Source: Arthrobacter sp. SLBN-112 (GTDB lineage: Bacteria > Actinomycetota > Actinomycetes > Actinomycetales > Micrococcaceae). From it: a stretch of DNA of 64,000 nucleotides. The DNA is taken from NCBI RefSeq assembly GCF_006715225.1, contig NZ_VFMU01000001.1, positions 3,348,001-3,412,000 of the forward strand, written 5' to 3'. Positions 11,009 through 20,115 of this stretch are shown here, in pieces (position 1 is the stretch's first letter; each line of letters opens with the position of its first letter). The notes beneath the pieces are model-generated. The model did not search any database. It was not told the DNA's origin and saw only the letters and a list, made by a program, of their open reading frames with translations. A program made the translations under genes and the position numbers.

Positions 11009-11014
11009 ATCTTA
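11009..11014 (-). promoter_or_regulatory. candidate -10 box for the phoH operon
   Basis: TAAGAT (TANNNT) on the minus strand, placing a start near 11002 and a 5' leader of about 60-100 bases before phoH. No convincing -35 element. The 357-base gap between phoH and the plus-strand lipoprotein gene (10902-11258) otherwise holds only the palindrome at 11176-11193. Confidence 0.35.
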
Positions 11015-11175
11015 CGCCAGCACGGGCCCTGGCCGGATACCGCGCCGCCACGGAACAGCAACAAGGAGTGCGCGGATGCGGCCTTAGGTATCAACTTCAT
11101 ATCGGCCTCATATCGTTCCCGTTGCAGTTGCCCCCGAGGAGGCAAAGAGCGCCGGAGCGGCTGCGCCACTATGTA

Positions 11176-11193
11176 ATGCTGGAAATCCAGCAT
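11176..11193. promoter_or_regulatory. 18-bp perfect inverted repeat upstream of lipoprotein gene
   Basis: ATGCTGGA-AA-TCCAGCAT, an uninterrupted palindrome 66 bases upstream of the GerMN lipoprotein start in the divergent phoH/lipoprotein gap. It could be an operator or a short mRNA hairpin. There is no U-tract, so it is not a terminator. Function unknown. Confidence 0.4.
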
Positions 11194-11258
11194 CAGCTGG
11201 GACACCAGGCCGCCAGGGGGATCGGCCCGCCACGCCAGGAAAGGACAAGGGCAGGACA

Positions 11259-12215
11259 GTGCCGGAAACCTCTGCGCCCGAAAGGGCTGGACGACCCATG
11301 GGACGTCTCCGCCCCGCCGTCCTGGCAGGAATCCTGGTTCTGGTTCCGGTCCTGGCAGCCTGCACGGCCGAGGGCGGTCCCGCACCCACCGGCACCGTCG
11401 CGTCGGTCCCGGCCACGGGCGGTACCATGCCCGACACGCTTTCCACGAGCGCCCCGTTGGAAACCACGCAGTCCTCGAACAAGGCCCCGGTCTATTGGAT
11501 CGGCCGCAGCGGCGGGAACATCTTTCTTTACCGGGAATTCCGTGATGTCCCGGAGCAGGAGAACCCCGTCACCCGCGCCCTCCGGGCCATGATGTCGGAG
11601 AAGCCGCTGGACCCTGACTTCTTCACGCCATGGCAGAACCCGGACAAACTCGCCACCTCGATTTCGGGTAAGGACGTCATCACCGTGGACGTCTCCGCCG
11701 ACGCTTTCAACAGCAATCTCGACGCCGACATGGCTGCCCGCGCCATCCAGCAACTCATCTACACGGCAACCGCTGCTGCCGCCAGTTCAGGCCTGATCGA
11801 CACCGGCCAGCAGATCCGGGTCCGCATCCTTGTGGACGGGCACACCGATTATGTGGCCTTTGGCACCGTCCAGCTGGGCGCGCTGATGACCCGTGCCGCC
11901 GGCCTGGTGGCCCCGGTCTGGATCATTGATCCCCAGGAGAGCGCCGAGGTTCCGGGGGGCAGCGTCAAGATCACCGGCCGCAGCACATCCCCGGGGGCGA
12001 AGCTCCGCTGGCAGATCCTGCAGTCGCCGGACGGCGGCAGCAAGGCGCCCTTCCTCACCGGCGAAACCACGGCAGGGGCGGAACAGGGGCAGGCCGGCGT
12101 CTTCACGCTGGCCCTCAACCTTCCGCCCGGCGACTACGTGCTCCGGGTGGCCCAGGCCGGGTCCCCAGGGGAACCGGACCGGAACGAGGACACCAGGTCC
12201 TTTAAGGTCAGGTAG
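11259..12215 (+). CDS. GerMN/Gmad2 domain lipoprotein
   Basis: Predicted secreted lipoprotein with an N-terminal hydrophobic signal ending in the lipobox VLAAC (Cys 35 from the GTG start). A GerMN domain follows (about 70-205, including NPVTRALRAMMSEKP and VDVSADAF), then a C-terminal Gmad2 immunoglobulin-like domain beginning near VWIIDPQESAEV. Similar proteins occur in non-sporulating actinobacteria, so the germination name does not imply spores; the role is unknown but extracytoplasmic. The GTG follows AAGGG by seven bases. An internal ATG at 11298 would give a tidier 22-residue signal peptide and is a real alternative. The 3' end overlaps converging rsmE by 8 bases. Confidence 0.85.
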   Translation: MPETSAPERAGRPMGRLRPAVLAGILVLVPVLAACTAEGGPAPTGTVASVPATGGTMPDTLSTSAPLETTQSSNKAPVYWIGRSGGNIFLYREFRDVPEQENPVTRALRAMMSEKPLDPDFFTPWQNPDKLATSISGKDVITVDVSADAFNSNLDADMAARAIQQLIYTATAAAASSGLIDTGQQIRVRILVDGHTDYVAFGTVQLGALMTRAAGLVAPVWIIDPQESAEVPGGSVKITGRSTSPGAKLRWQILQSPDGGSKAPFLTGETTAGAEQGQAGVFTLALNLPPGDYVLRVAQAGSPGEPDRNEDTRSFKVR

Positions 12216-12981
12216 CCGTCCAGCGGCCAAGGACGTCGCTGGCAAGCACGACGGCGGCCGGCCCGGCCGTGGAGGACCGCAGGACATGGTGACCCAACAG
12301 GGCGGTCACAGCTCCTTTATCGCAGAGTTTCGTTACTTCGCGCGGACTGATGCCGCCCTCCGGGCCGACGATCAGCAGGATTTCACGGGGCCCGGTGCCG
12401 GCATTCGACTGCCACCCCTCCAGGACCGTGCGCAGCGGGCGTACGGCGTCTTCATGCAGGATGACAGCCAGGTCGACGGCCTCCACGGCAGCCGAAAGCC
12501 CGGCGGTGTCGACGGCGGGCCGCACCTCGGGAATCCAGGCACGGCGTGCCTGTTTGGCGGCTGCGGCGACGGAGGATTCCCATTTGGCGTGGGCCCGGGC
12601 GGCCCGATCGCCCTTCCAGCGGACGATGGACCGTTCTGACTGCCAGGGGATGACGGCGTCGATGCCCAGTTCGGTGGCCGTCTCGATGGCCAGTTCGTCA
12701 CGGTCGCCCTTGGCCAGTGCCTGGACCAGCACCAGCCGGATGTCCGGCTTGTCTTCCGCGGTCAGGGTTCCACACTCCACCTCGAGGCCGGAGGGGGCAG
12801 CAGAGACCACTTTCCCGGTCAGCCGGGTGCCGGCGCCGTCGACAATGTCCACCGCCTCGCCCGGGGACAGCCGCTTGACGGTGACCGCATGCCTCGCCTC
12901 GGCGCCCTCGAGGACGAAGAGTTGGCCGGCAGCCATACCGGTCAACGACCCGGCGGATGTGAAGAAGACGGGGTTGCTCAC
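12208..12981 (-). CDS. rsmE: 16S rRNA (uracil1498-N3)-methyltransferase
   Basis: SPOUT-class methyltransferase that methylates N3 of U1498 in 16S rRNA using S-adenosylmethionine. The 257-residue protein has the N-terminal PUA-like domain (EGAEARHAVTVKRLSPG) and the C-terminal SPOUT knot with LLIVGPEGGISPREV and LGHHVLRSSTAGPAAVV. The GTG start lies two bases after the dnaJ stop, so it is very probably co-translated with dnaJ, the common hrcA-dnaJ-rsmE order of actinobacteria. The stop overlaps the converging lipoprotein gene. Confidence 0.95.
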   Translation of the reverse strand: MSNPVFFTSAGSLTGMAAGQLFVLEGAEARHAVTVKRLSPGEAVDIVDGAGTRLTGKVVSAAPSGLEVECGTLTAEDKPDIRLVLVQALAKGDRDELAIETATELGIDAVIPWQSERSIVRWKGDRAARAHAKWESSVAAAAKQARRAWIPEVRPAVDTAGLSAAVEAVDLAVILHEDAVRPLRTVLEGWQSNAGTGPREILLIVGPEGGISPREVTKLCDKGAVTALLGHHVLRSSTAGPAAVVLASDVLGRWTAT

Positions 12982-12983
12982 CG

Positions 12984-14111
12984 CTACAGGTTACCGAGCC
13001 GGTCCCGGAGCTTGGAGAACATACTGCCGCTGGCAGCGAGCTTGCCCTCGGTGATCTGTTCACCGCGGAGCTTGGCGAGTTGGCGCAGGAGGTCTTCCTG
13101 CGCGGAGTCGAGCCTGGCGGGGGTGTCCACCTGGAGATGGACCTTCAGGTCGCCGCGGCCGTAGCCCCTGAGGTGCGTAACTCCGAGGCCGCGCAGGGTG
13201 ATGATCTCCCCCGACTGGGTTCCGGGCTTGACGTCGATCTCCTGGGTGCCGTCAAAGGTTTCCAGGCTGACGTCCGTGCCCAGGGCAGCCGCCGTCATGG
13301 GGATGTGCAGGGTGGCGTGCAGGTCGTCGCCTTCCCGCACGTAGGTGGCATCGTTGTTAACGCGGATCTCCACGTACAGGTCACCGGCCGGACCGCCCGC
13401 GGGGCCGGCTTCACCCTGTCCGGAGAGCTGGATCCGGGTTCCGGTGGCCACGCCGGCGGGAACCTTGATGGTCAGTGACCGGCGGCTGCGGATACGGCCC
13501 TGGCCGCTGCACTCGTTGCAGGGGTCCTTGATGACCGTGCCGAAACCTTCGCAGGTGCCGCAGGGAGCCGCCGTCATGACCTGGCCGAGGATGGAGCGGA
13601 CGGCCCGCTGGACCTGGCCGCTGCCGCCGCAGATGTCACAGCGTTCGGGATGGGTGCCGGGGCGGCAGCAGGATCCGTCGCAGGTGGGGCAGACCACGGC
13701 GGTGTCCACTTCGAGCTTCTTGTTGACGCCGAACACGGCGTCCCGGAGGTCGATCCGTACGCTGATGAGGGCGTCCTGGCCGCGCCGGACACGCGAGGCC
13801 GGACCGGACGTGCCGCCGGCGCCGAAGAAGGTGTCGAAAATGTCCTGGAACGCGAAGCCCTGGCCTGCGTAGCCTGCTCCGCCGAAGCCGTTGTCCGTGC
13901 CGTTCTCGTTGCCGGTGGTGTCGTAGATCCGGCGCTTCTGGGGATCGGAAAGCACCTCGTAGGCGTGGGTTACTGCCTTGAACCGTTCTGACGCGTCCGC
14001 GCCGGGGTTTACGTCAGGGTGAAGGGTGCGGGCCAGCTTGCGGTAGGCCTTTTTGATTTCTTCGCCCGTAGCTTCGGGTGAGACTCCAAGGACGTCATAG
14101 TGGCTGCTCAA
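12984..14111 (-). CDS. dnaJ: chaperone DnaJ (actinobacterial DnaJ2 type)
   Basis: Hsp40 co-chaperone that delivers unfolded proteins to DnaK and stimulates its ATPase. The J domain has HPD at residues 31-33; a Gly/Phe-rich region (about 68-105) follows, then the zinc-binding cysteine repeats. The first repeat is the variant [12 protein letters not shown]; the others are [16 protein letters not shown] and CNECSGQG. The C-terminal substrate domains follow. The start is a TTG (14109-14111) with GGAAGAG nine bases upstream. No dnaK or grpE is nearby: this copy is paired with hrcA, as the second DnaJ often is in actinobacteria, and should be under HrcA/CIRCE heat-shock control. Confidence 0.95.
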   Translation of the reverse strand: MSSHYDVLGVSPEATGEEIKKAYRKLARTLHPDVNPGADASERFKAVTHAYEVLSDPQKRRIYDTTGNENGTDNGFGGAGYAGQGFAFQDIFDTFFGAGGTSGPASRVRRGQDALISVRIDLRDAVFGVNKKLEVDTAVVCPTCDGSCCRPGTHPERCDICGGSGQVQRAVRSILGQVMTAAPCGTCEGFGTVIKDPCNECSGQGRIRSRRSLTIKVPAGVATGTRIQLSGQGEAGPAGGPAGDLYVEIRVNNDATYVREGDDLHATLHIPMTAAALGTDVSLETFDGTQEIDVKPGTQSGEIITLRGLGVTHLRGYGRGDLKVHLQVDTPARLDSAQEDLLRQLAKLRGEQITEGKLAASGSMFSKLRDRLGNL

Positions 14112-14198
14112 AGTTCGTATCTCTTCCTTGTTGTACTTCGTTCAGTTGGGCGGCCCGGCTCTTGCTTCCCTGCCGGAGCAGGCTCCGGCGGTTAAGAG

Positions 14199-15212
14199 TC
14201 AGGGCCCCAAAATCCTGGAAAGGTAGCGCGCCACTGCCCTGACGGCGGCCATGGTGGTGGGATAGTCCATCCGGGTGGGCCCGAGGATCCCTACTTTCGC
14301 GGCGCTGTCCGGACCGTAACCGGTGGCCACGACGGAGGCCTCGGCAAGGCCGTCGTACGGATTCTCCCTTCCGATGCTGACAGCGACGCCGCGGTGGTCC
14401 TGGGCCATTTCGCTCAATAGCCGCAGCATCACCACCTGCTCCTCAAGCGCCTCGAGCACGGGGCCGATGCTCAGCGGGAAGTCCACGTTGGATCTGGCGA
14501 GGTTGGCGGTGCCTGCCATGACCATCCGGTCTTCCCGGCTGTTCTGCGCCAGTCCCTCCAGCCCGAGCGCCAGTGCGTGTGCCGCCTGCCGCTGCGGGTG
14601 CGGGGTTGCAGCCACGACGGCGGGCAGCGCCAGGGCCAGTTGGCTCAGCGGTGTTCCGGCCAGCGCGCCAAGGAACCGGGTGCGCAGTTCAGCCAGCGCG
14701 TCGTCCCCAAGGTCCTGCCCGACGTCGAACACCCGCTGCTCCACCTTGCCGCTGTTGGCGATCAGGACCACAAGGACCTTGCGGGGGGCGAGCAGGACGA
14801 ATTCGATATGGCGGACAAGTGCCCTGCTCAGGTGCGGATACTGCACCACGGCGACCTGGTTGGTCAGCTGGGACAGCAGCCGGACCGTACGTTCCAGCAC
14901 GTCGTCGAGATCGTCCGCGCCTTCGAGCAGGGACTGGATGGCGCGGCGCTCGGCGGCCGAGAGCGGCTTGACAGCCGAGATCTGGTCGACAAAGAGCCGG
15001 TAGCCCTTGTCAGTGGGAATCCGGCCGGCGCTGGTATGCGGCGCGGTGATCAGCCCCTCGTCCTCCAAGGCGGCCATATCGTTGCGGATGGTGGCGCTGG
15101 AAACACCAAGATGATGCCGCTCCACCAGGGCCTTGGACCCAACCGGCTCGCGGGAGTGGACGTAGTCCTCCACGATGGCCCGCAGTACTTCCAGCTTGCG
15201 TGGCTCGCTCAC
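14199..15212 (-). CDS. hrcA: heat-inducible transcriptional repressor HrcA
   Basis: Repressor that binds CIRCE elements and shuts off heat-shock chaperone genes; its folding depends on GroEL. The 337-residue protein has an N-terminal winged-helix domain ([38 protein letters not shown]) and the GAF-like HrcA core. The GTG start is preceded by a CIRCE operator 55 bases upstream, so the gene is autoregulated. dnaJ and rsmE follow in the same direction. Confidence 0.96.
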   Translation of the reverse strand: MSEPRKLEVLRAIVEDYVHSREPVGSKALVERHHLGVSSATIRNDMAALEDEGLITAPHTSAGRIPTDKGYRLFVDQISAVKPLSAAERRAIQSLLEGADDLDDVLERTVRLLSQLTNQVAVVQYPHLSRALVRHIEFVLLAPRKVLVVLIANSGKVEQRVFDVGQDLGDDALAELRTRFLGALAGTPLSQLALALPAVVAATPHPQRQAAHALALGLEGLAQNSREDRMVMAGTANLARSNVDFPLSIGPVLEALEEQVVMLRLLSEMAQDHRGVAVSIGRENPYDGLAEASVVATGYGPDSAAKVGILGPTRMDYPTTMAAVRAVARYLSRILGP

Positions 15213-15266
15213 TCTCCACCTCCATCCATGGTTCGGGGCGCATGCCCCTCCCGATGCAACCCACTG

Positions 15267-15293
15267 TTAGCACTCGACATGCCCAAGTGCTAA
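15267..15293. promoter_or_regulatory. CIRCE operator (HrcA binding site)
   Basis: TTAGCACTC-N9-AAGTGCTAA, one mismatch from the CIRCE consensus (the first base of the right arm is A rather than G). A TANNNT box, TAGACT, on the minus strand at 15295-15300 abuts it, which would put the hrcA transcription start inside the operator. That fits direct repression of hrcA-dnaJ-rsmE. A lone half-site-like TTAGCA lies nearby at 15319. Confidence 0.88.
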
Positions 15294-15360
15294 CAGTCTA
15301 TTATGCCTCGGCCCGTTGTTAGCATTGGTACCGCTCCGGGCGGAATTCCGGGGCTGAGGA

Positions 15361-15372
15361 CCTAGCGCTAGG
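15361..15372. promoter_or_regulatory. 12-bp palindrome before the DUF3097 gene
   Basis: CCTAGCGCTAGG, a perfect palindrome ending 12 bases before the DUF3097 ATG. The gene lacks an obvious ribosome-binding site, so this sequence may lie in its promoter. Possible operator; no family can be assigned. Confidence 0.3.
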
Positions 15373-15384
15373 CGGATCGAATCC

Positions 15385-16236
15385 ATGGATTACCAGAACT
15401 GGGGCCCACGGGGCATATCGGCTCCCGCGCGGACGGAACTGCCTGAGGTTCCCGTGGAGCGCGGAATGGTGCTCGAGGAAGTGCAGTCCGGCTGGGTGGG
15501 TGCCGTGACCCGGGTTGAGAAATCCGGCGGGATGCATGTGGTGGCGCTGGAGGACAGGCGGGGAAAGTCCCGTTCCTTCCGTCTTGGGTTCGGTTTCCTC
15601 CTTGAAGGCCGGCCCATCCGGCTGATGCCGCCGGCGCCACGGCCTGCCGCCGCAGGCCCGGCGGCGGGCAGGACGGCCTCAGGATCGGTACGGGTGGCCG
15701 GACGGCGTGCCCAGGTCGCCAAAGCCAGCCGGATCTGGGTGGAAGGCAAGCACGACGCCGAACTGGTGGAAAAAGTCTGGGGAGACGACCTCCGGGTGGA
15801 AGGCATCGTCGTCGAGCCCCTGCACGGCATTGACGATCTGGCCGCAGCCGTGGCGGACTTCAGGCCCGGGCCCGGCCGCCGGCTCGGCGTCCTGGTGGAC
15901 CACCTGGTTCCCGATTCCAAGGAGTCCCGCATCGCGGAAGCCGTCATGGCCTCCCCGGGTGCCGCAGGGAACGTCCTGATCGTTGGACACCCGTACGTGG
16001 ACGTATGGCAGGCGATCCGTCCCGCTGTCCTTGGGATCGAGTCCTGGCCTGCCGTACCCCGCGGCCAGGACTGGAAAACCGGGATCCTGAAGGCTTTCGG
16101 CTGGCCCCACGCGACCAAGGAAGATATCGGCCTTGGGTGGCAGAAACTGCTGGGCGCCGTGCGCACGTATGCAGACCTCGAAGCTTCCCTGCTGGGCAGG
16201 GTTGAAGAAGTGATCGATTTCCTGACCGTGCCCTGA
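15385..16236 (+). CDS. DUF3097 family protein
   Basis: Conserved actinobacterial protein of unknown function, 283 aa. The N-terminal part (about 20-80, VERGMVLEEVQSGWVGAV and LEDRRGKSRSFRLGFGFLLEG) is an SH3-like small domain. After a Pro/Ala linker comes a TOPRIM-like segment (about 112-215) with IWVEGKHDAELVEKVWGDDL, the acidic LVDHLVPDSKE and VLIVGHPYVDVWQAIRP, suggesting metal-dependent nucleotide or nucleic-acid chemistry, but this is inference. It is divergent from hrcA across the CIRCE site. Confidence 0.85.
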   Translation: MDYQNWGPRGISAPARTELPEVPVERGMVLEEVQSGWVGAVTRVEKSGGMHVVALEDRRGKSRSFRLGFGFLLEGRPIRLMPPAPRPAAAGPAAGRTASGSVRVAGRRAQVAKASRIWVEGKHDAELVEKVWGDDLRVEGIVVEPLHGIDDLAAAVADFRPGPGRRLGVLVDHLVPDSKESRIAEAVMASPGAAGNVLIVGHPYVDVWQAIRPAVLGIESWPAVPRGQDWKTGILKAFGWPHATKEDIGLGWQKLLGAVRTYADLEASLLGRVEEVIDFLTVP

Positions 16237-16388
16237 AGGGCGGGAGGCCGGCCGGGACCCAGTATTCTTGATAGTGCGGTTCCTTATTTGAGGCACTGCA
16301 GCATTTTTCCGGCACTGCATGCGTTTTCCCGCACTGCAGCCGCCGGAATCCGTACCCAGCACCACTTGCACCTTCGAAGGAACAGACT

Positions 16389-16799
16389 GTGGCAGAAAAC
16401 GCACGTGATCACAGGGACGGCCAGGGCCGTTCCGAGTACCATGGCGTCCCCGCCAATGCCCTGCCGCTTACGGCCAGCGAAGACCGCCAGTGGGCAACAC
16501 TCGCGCACTTCGGCGGGATCCTGGGCTGCGTCCCGTCACTGCTGATCTATTTGATCTTCCGCGACCGTGGACCGTTCACTGCCCAGGAGTCCAAGGAAGC
16601 GCTGAACTTCAGCCTGCCGCCCACCATTGCCGCCGTGCTGGCCAACATCCTGGTGTTCATCCCTTACGTCGGGAACATCTTCGCGGTTATTGCCACACTG
16701 ATCTGGGTGGCGCTCACGTGCTTCTCCGTCGCCGCCGGGATCCACGTCAACCGGGGCCAGCCGCACCGCTACCAGTACAACCTGCGCTGGATCAAGTAG
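16389..16799 (+). CDS. DUF4870 family membrane protein
   Basis: Small integral membrane protein, 136 aa, of unknown function. A hydrophilic N-terminus (about 1-30) precedes the family opening TASEDRQWATLAHFGGIL; hydrophobic helices lie at about 38-55, 73-92 and 95-117. The GTG start has AAGGA seven bases upstream. It follows the DUF3097 gene after 152 bases, so it may have its own promoter. Its 3' end faces hemW, with 32 bases between the stops. Confidence 0.8.
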   Translation: MAENARDHRDGQGRSEYHGVPANALPLTASEDRQWATLAHFGGILGCVPSLLIYLIFRDRGPFTAQESKEALNFSLPPTIAAVLANILVFIPYVGNIFAVIATLIWVALTCFSVAAGIHVNRGQPHRYQYNLRWIK

Positions 16800-16831
16800 C
16801 GGCAGCAGGAGGATCCACGCCCCGCAGGGCG

Positions 16832-18061
16832 TCAGTCCGGCAGGACACGGCGCACCACTGCGTCTGCCAGGAGCCTGCCCTTCAGGGTGAGGACCAGTCG
16901 GCCGCGGAACGCAACGGCGGGATCCACCAGGCCGTCAGCGATAAGCCCGGCCACCGCGTGCCGTCCCCCGGCGCTAAGCGTCGAGAGGTCCAGGCCGGAC
17001 TGCAGGCGCGCTTCCAGCATGACCCGCTCCAGGTTCCTGGTTTCCGCGTCCAGGGTTTCCCGGCCGGCGGCGGGCGAGAGCCCCTGGGACAGCCTGTTCG
17101 CATAGGCCGACGGGTGCTTGACGTTCCACCAGCGGACCCCGCCCACGTGGGAGTGCGCGCCCGGGCCGATTCCCCACCAGTCGTTGCCCCGCCAGTAGGC
17201 CAGGTTGTGGCGGCAGGCCTGTTCCGGAGTCCGGGCCCAGTTGCTGACCTCGTACCAGCCAAGTCCGGCCTCGGTGATCAGCTGGTCGGCGAGCTCGTAC
17301 TTGTCGGCGTGGTCGTCGTCGTCGATTCCAGGAACCTCGCCCCGGCGCATCTGCGCGGCCAGCTTGGTGCCCTCCTCGACGATCAGCGCGTACGCGCTGA
17401 TGTGATCCGGCCCGTAGGAGAGCGCGGTCTCCAGGGAGTGGCGCCAGTCGGCCAGCGACTCCCCCGGCGTCCCGTAGATCAGGTCGAGGCTGACAGCCAG
17501 TCCTGCCTCGCGCGCCCACTGCACCACCTGCGGCACACGGCTCGGGGTGTGCGTGCGGTCCAGGACCTTGAGGACGTGCGGAACGGCGGACTGCATGCCG
17601 AAGGAGACCCTGGTGAAACCGGCCTCCTTCAGGACGGCAAGGGACTCGGGTGTGACCGAATCCGGGTTCGCCTCCGTGGTGACCTCGGCGCCGTCCTCAA
17701 TGCCCCACTGGTCGATCGCGGCCCGAAGGATCATGGCCAGATCTTCCGCGGGCAGCAGCGTGGGTGTGCCGCCGCCAAAAAAGACGGTGCCCAGCTTCCG
17801 GGCAGGAACGCCCGACGCGGAAAGCACCTTCGCTGCCAACGCCACCTCTGCGGCTGCCGTGCCGGCATACGCATCTTGTGAGGCTCCGCCGCCGAGTTCC
17901 GTGGCGGTGTACGTGTTGAAGTCGCAGTAGCCGCAGCGCACAGCGCAAAACGGGATGTGGACGTACAACCCGAACGCGCGGTCCGCCGCACCGTCCGCTG
18001 CCTGCGGAGGCAGCAGACCGTCCGACGGCGCCGGGTCACCGAGGGGAAGAACGCTGGGCAT
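16832..18061 (-). CDS. hemW: radical SAM heme chaperone HemW (coproporphyrinogen III oxidase-like)
   Basis: Radical SAM protein related to oxygen-independent coproporphyrinogen oxidase (HemN). HemW-type proteins bind and deliver heme rather than oxidise coproporphyrinogen. The radical SAM cluster motif CAVRCGYC (C39, C43, C46) follows LYVHIPF. The HemN C-terminal domain is present (IGPGAHSHVGGVRWWN). I chose the ATG at 18059-18061, preceded by GGGGGA at seven bases, over a GTG five codons upstream, giving 409 aa. It lies 25 bases downstream of lepA, the usual actinobacterial pairing. Confidence 0.93.
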   Translation of the reverse strand: MPSVLPLGDPAPSDGLLPPQAADGAADRAFGLYVHIPFCAVRCGYCDFNTYTATELGGGASQDAYAGTAAAEVALAAKVLSASGVPARKLGTVFFGGGTPTLLPAEDLAMILRAAIDQWGIEDGAEVTTEANPDSVTPESLAVLKEAGFTRVSFGMQSAVPHVLKVLDRTHTPSRVPQVVQWAREAGLAVSLDLIYGTPGESLADWRHSLETALSYGPDHISAYALIVEEGTKLAAQMRRGEVPGIDDDDHADKYELADQLITEAGLGWYEVSNWARTPEQACRHNLAYWRGNDWWGIGPGAHSHVGGVRWWNVKHPSAYANRLSQGLSPAAGRETLDAETRNLERVMLEARLQSGLDLSTLSAGGRHAVAGLIADGLVDPAVAFRGRLVLTLKGRLLADAVVRRVLPD

Positions 18062-18086
18062 CAGCGGGTCCCCCACTGCGCGGTGG

Positions 18087-19943
18087 TCACTTCTTCTTGG
18101 CCTTGTCCTTTGATTCGTCGGTGGTGAGGGCGGCGATGAATGCCTCCTGCGGCACCTCCACCGTACCCACCATCTTCATGCGCTTCTTGCCTTCTTTTTG
18201 CTTCTCCAGCAGCTTGCGCTTGCGCGAGATGTCACCGCCGTAGCATTTCGCCAACACATCCTTGCGGATGGCACGAATGCTTTCGCGGGCGATGATCCTG
18301 GAGCCGATCGCTGCCTGGATGGGTACCTCAAACTGCTGCCGCGGGATGAGTTCGCGGAGCTTGCCGGTCATCATCACGCCGTAGGCATACGCCTTGTCCC
18401 GGTGCGTGATGGCGCTGAAGGCATCCACCTGTTCGCCCTGGAGCATAATGTCCACCTTCACCAGGTCGGCAACCTGCTCGCCATCGGCTTTCCAGTCGAG
18501 GGAGCCGTAGCCCCGGGTCTTCGACTTCAGGATGTCGAAGAAGTCGAAGACAATCTCGGCCAGCGGCAGGCGGTAACGGATTTCCACCCGGTCCTCCGAG
18601 AGGTAGTCCAGGCCGCCCAGGACGCCGCGGCGGGCCTGGCACAGTTCCATGATGGCGCCAACGAATTCGCTGGGCGCCAGGATGGTGGCGGACACCATCG
18701 GTTCGCGGACCTCGGCAATCTTGCCGGAGGGGTACTCGCTGGGGTTGGTCACCCGGACAACCTTCTTGTCCTCAAGGGTTACCTCGTACTCCACGTTCGG
18801 TGCGGTGGAGATGAGGTCGAGGTTGTATTCGCGCTCCAGGCGTTCGCGGGTGATCTCAAGGTGCAGGAGTCCCAGGAAGCCCACCCGGAAGCCGAAGCCG
18901 AGCGCAGCGGAGGTCTCCGGTTCGTACACCAGCGCGGCGTCATTGAGCATGAGCTTTTCGAGCGCGTCACGGAGCACCGGGTAGTCGGCGCCGTCCAGCG
19001 GGTACAGGCCCGAGAACACCATGGGCTTGGCGTCGGCGTAGCCGGGGAGCGACTGGGCTGCCGGTTTGGCCAGGTTGGTGACGGTGTCGCCCACCTTGGA
19101 CTGACGGACGTCCTTCACGCCGGTGATGAGGTAGCCCACTTCACCGACGCCAAGGCCCTTGGAGGGTGTGGGTTCCGGCGAGCTGACGCCGATTTCCAAA
19201 AGCTCGTGGGAGGCCCTGGTGGACATCATCTGGATGCGCTCGCGCGGGTGGAGCATGCCGTCCATCACGCGGACATAAGTCACCACGCCGCGGTAGGTGT
19301 CGTACACCGAGTCGAAGATCATGGCACGGGCCGGCGCATCGGGGTCGCCCTTGGGCGCAGGCAGGTCGCGGACAATCTTGTCCAGGAGGGCTTCCACGCC
19401 GACGCCGGTTTTACCGGAGACGCGCAGGACGTCCTCCGGTTCCCCGCCGATCAGGCTGGCCAGCTCGGCTGCGTACTTTTCGGGCTGCGCCGCAGGCAGG
19501 TCGATCTTGTTCAGCACCGGAATGATGGTGAGGTTGTTTTCCATGGCCAGGTACAGGTTTGCGAGCGTCTGGGCCTCAATGCCCTGCGCCGCATCCACCA
19601 GCAGGATTGCGCCCTCGCAGGCCGCCAGGGACCTGGACACTTCGTAGGTGAAGTCCACGTGGCCGGGAGTGTCGATCATGTTCAGCGCATAACTGATGCC
19701 GTCAACCTCCCACGGCATGCGGACCGCCTGGGATTTGATGGTGATGCCGCGTTCGCGCTCGATGTCCATCCGGTCCAGGTACTGGGCCTTCATGTCACGG
19801 GCCTGGACCACCCCGGTGGACTGCAGCATCCGGTCAGCCAGGGTGGACTTGCCGTGGTCAATATGCGCGATGATGCAAAAGTTCCGAATAATGGCCGGAT
19901 CTGTCGCGGCGGGCACCGGTGCGGTGCGGGCCATGGGAGACAC
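18087..19943 (-). CDS. lepA: elongation factor 4 (LepA)
   Basis: Translational GTPase that acts on stalled or maturing ribosomes. The 618-residue protein has the P-loop AHIDHGKS at 26-33, RGITIKSQ, the DTPGH motif, the NKID G4 motif, EF-G-like domains III and V, and the LepA-specific C-terminal domain ([19 protein letters not shown]). The start is a GTG preceded by AAGGA six bases upstream. It shares a 172-base divergent region with the PemK/MazF-like gene and is followed by hemW. Confidence 0.97.
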   Translation of the reverse strand: MSPMARTAPVPAATDPAIIRNFCIIAHIDHGKSTLADRMLQSTGVVQARDMKAQYLDRMDIERERGITIKSQAVRMPWEVDGISYALNMIDTPGHVDFTYEVSRSLAACEGAILLVDAAQGIEAQTLANLYLAMENNLTIIPVLNKIDLPAAQPEKYAAELASLIGGEPEDVLRVSGKTGVGVEALLDKIVRDLPAPKGDPDAPARAMIFDSVYDTYRGVVTYVRVMDGMLHPRERIQMMSTRASHELLEIGVSSPEPTPSKGLGVGEVGYLITGVKDVRQSKVGDTVTNLAKPAAQSLPGYADAKPMVFSGLYPLDGADYPVLRDALEKLMLNDAALVYEPETSAALGFGFRVGFLGLLHLEITRERLEREYNLDLISTAPNVEYEVTLEDKKVVRVTNPSEYPSGKIAEVREPMVSATILAPSEFVGAIMELCQARRGVLGGLDYLSEDRVEIRYRLPLAEIVFDFFDILKSKTRGYGSLDWKADGEQVADLVKVDIMLQGEQVDAFSAITHRDKAYAYGVMMTGKLRELIPRQQFEVPIQAAIGSRIIARESIRAIRKDVLAKCYGGDISRKRKLLEKQKEGKKRMKMVGTVEVPQEAFIAALTTDESKDKAKKK

Positions 19944-20103
19944 GCAGGGTCCTTACTGTTGGCATTTCTGCAGCCACCGGCAGGCACACGAAAGGCGCCA
20001 GCGGTCCAGCCGCACATCTTGAACATCCAGTGTCCCACGTCCCGGACCCCCGCACCGCATCCTGACAGGGCCGTACAGCGTATGTCGGCGGAGCCCCCGC
20101 CGA

Positions 20104-20109
20104 TAGGCT
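20104..20109 (+). promoter_or_regulatory. -10 box of leaderless promoter for the PemK-like gene
   Basis: TAGGCT (TANNNT) followed by exactly six bases and the ATG at 20116. The gene has no ribosome-binding site upstream, so a leaderless transcript is the simplest reading. No clear -35. Confidence 0.5.
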
Positions 20110-20115
20110 TACGCG

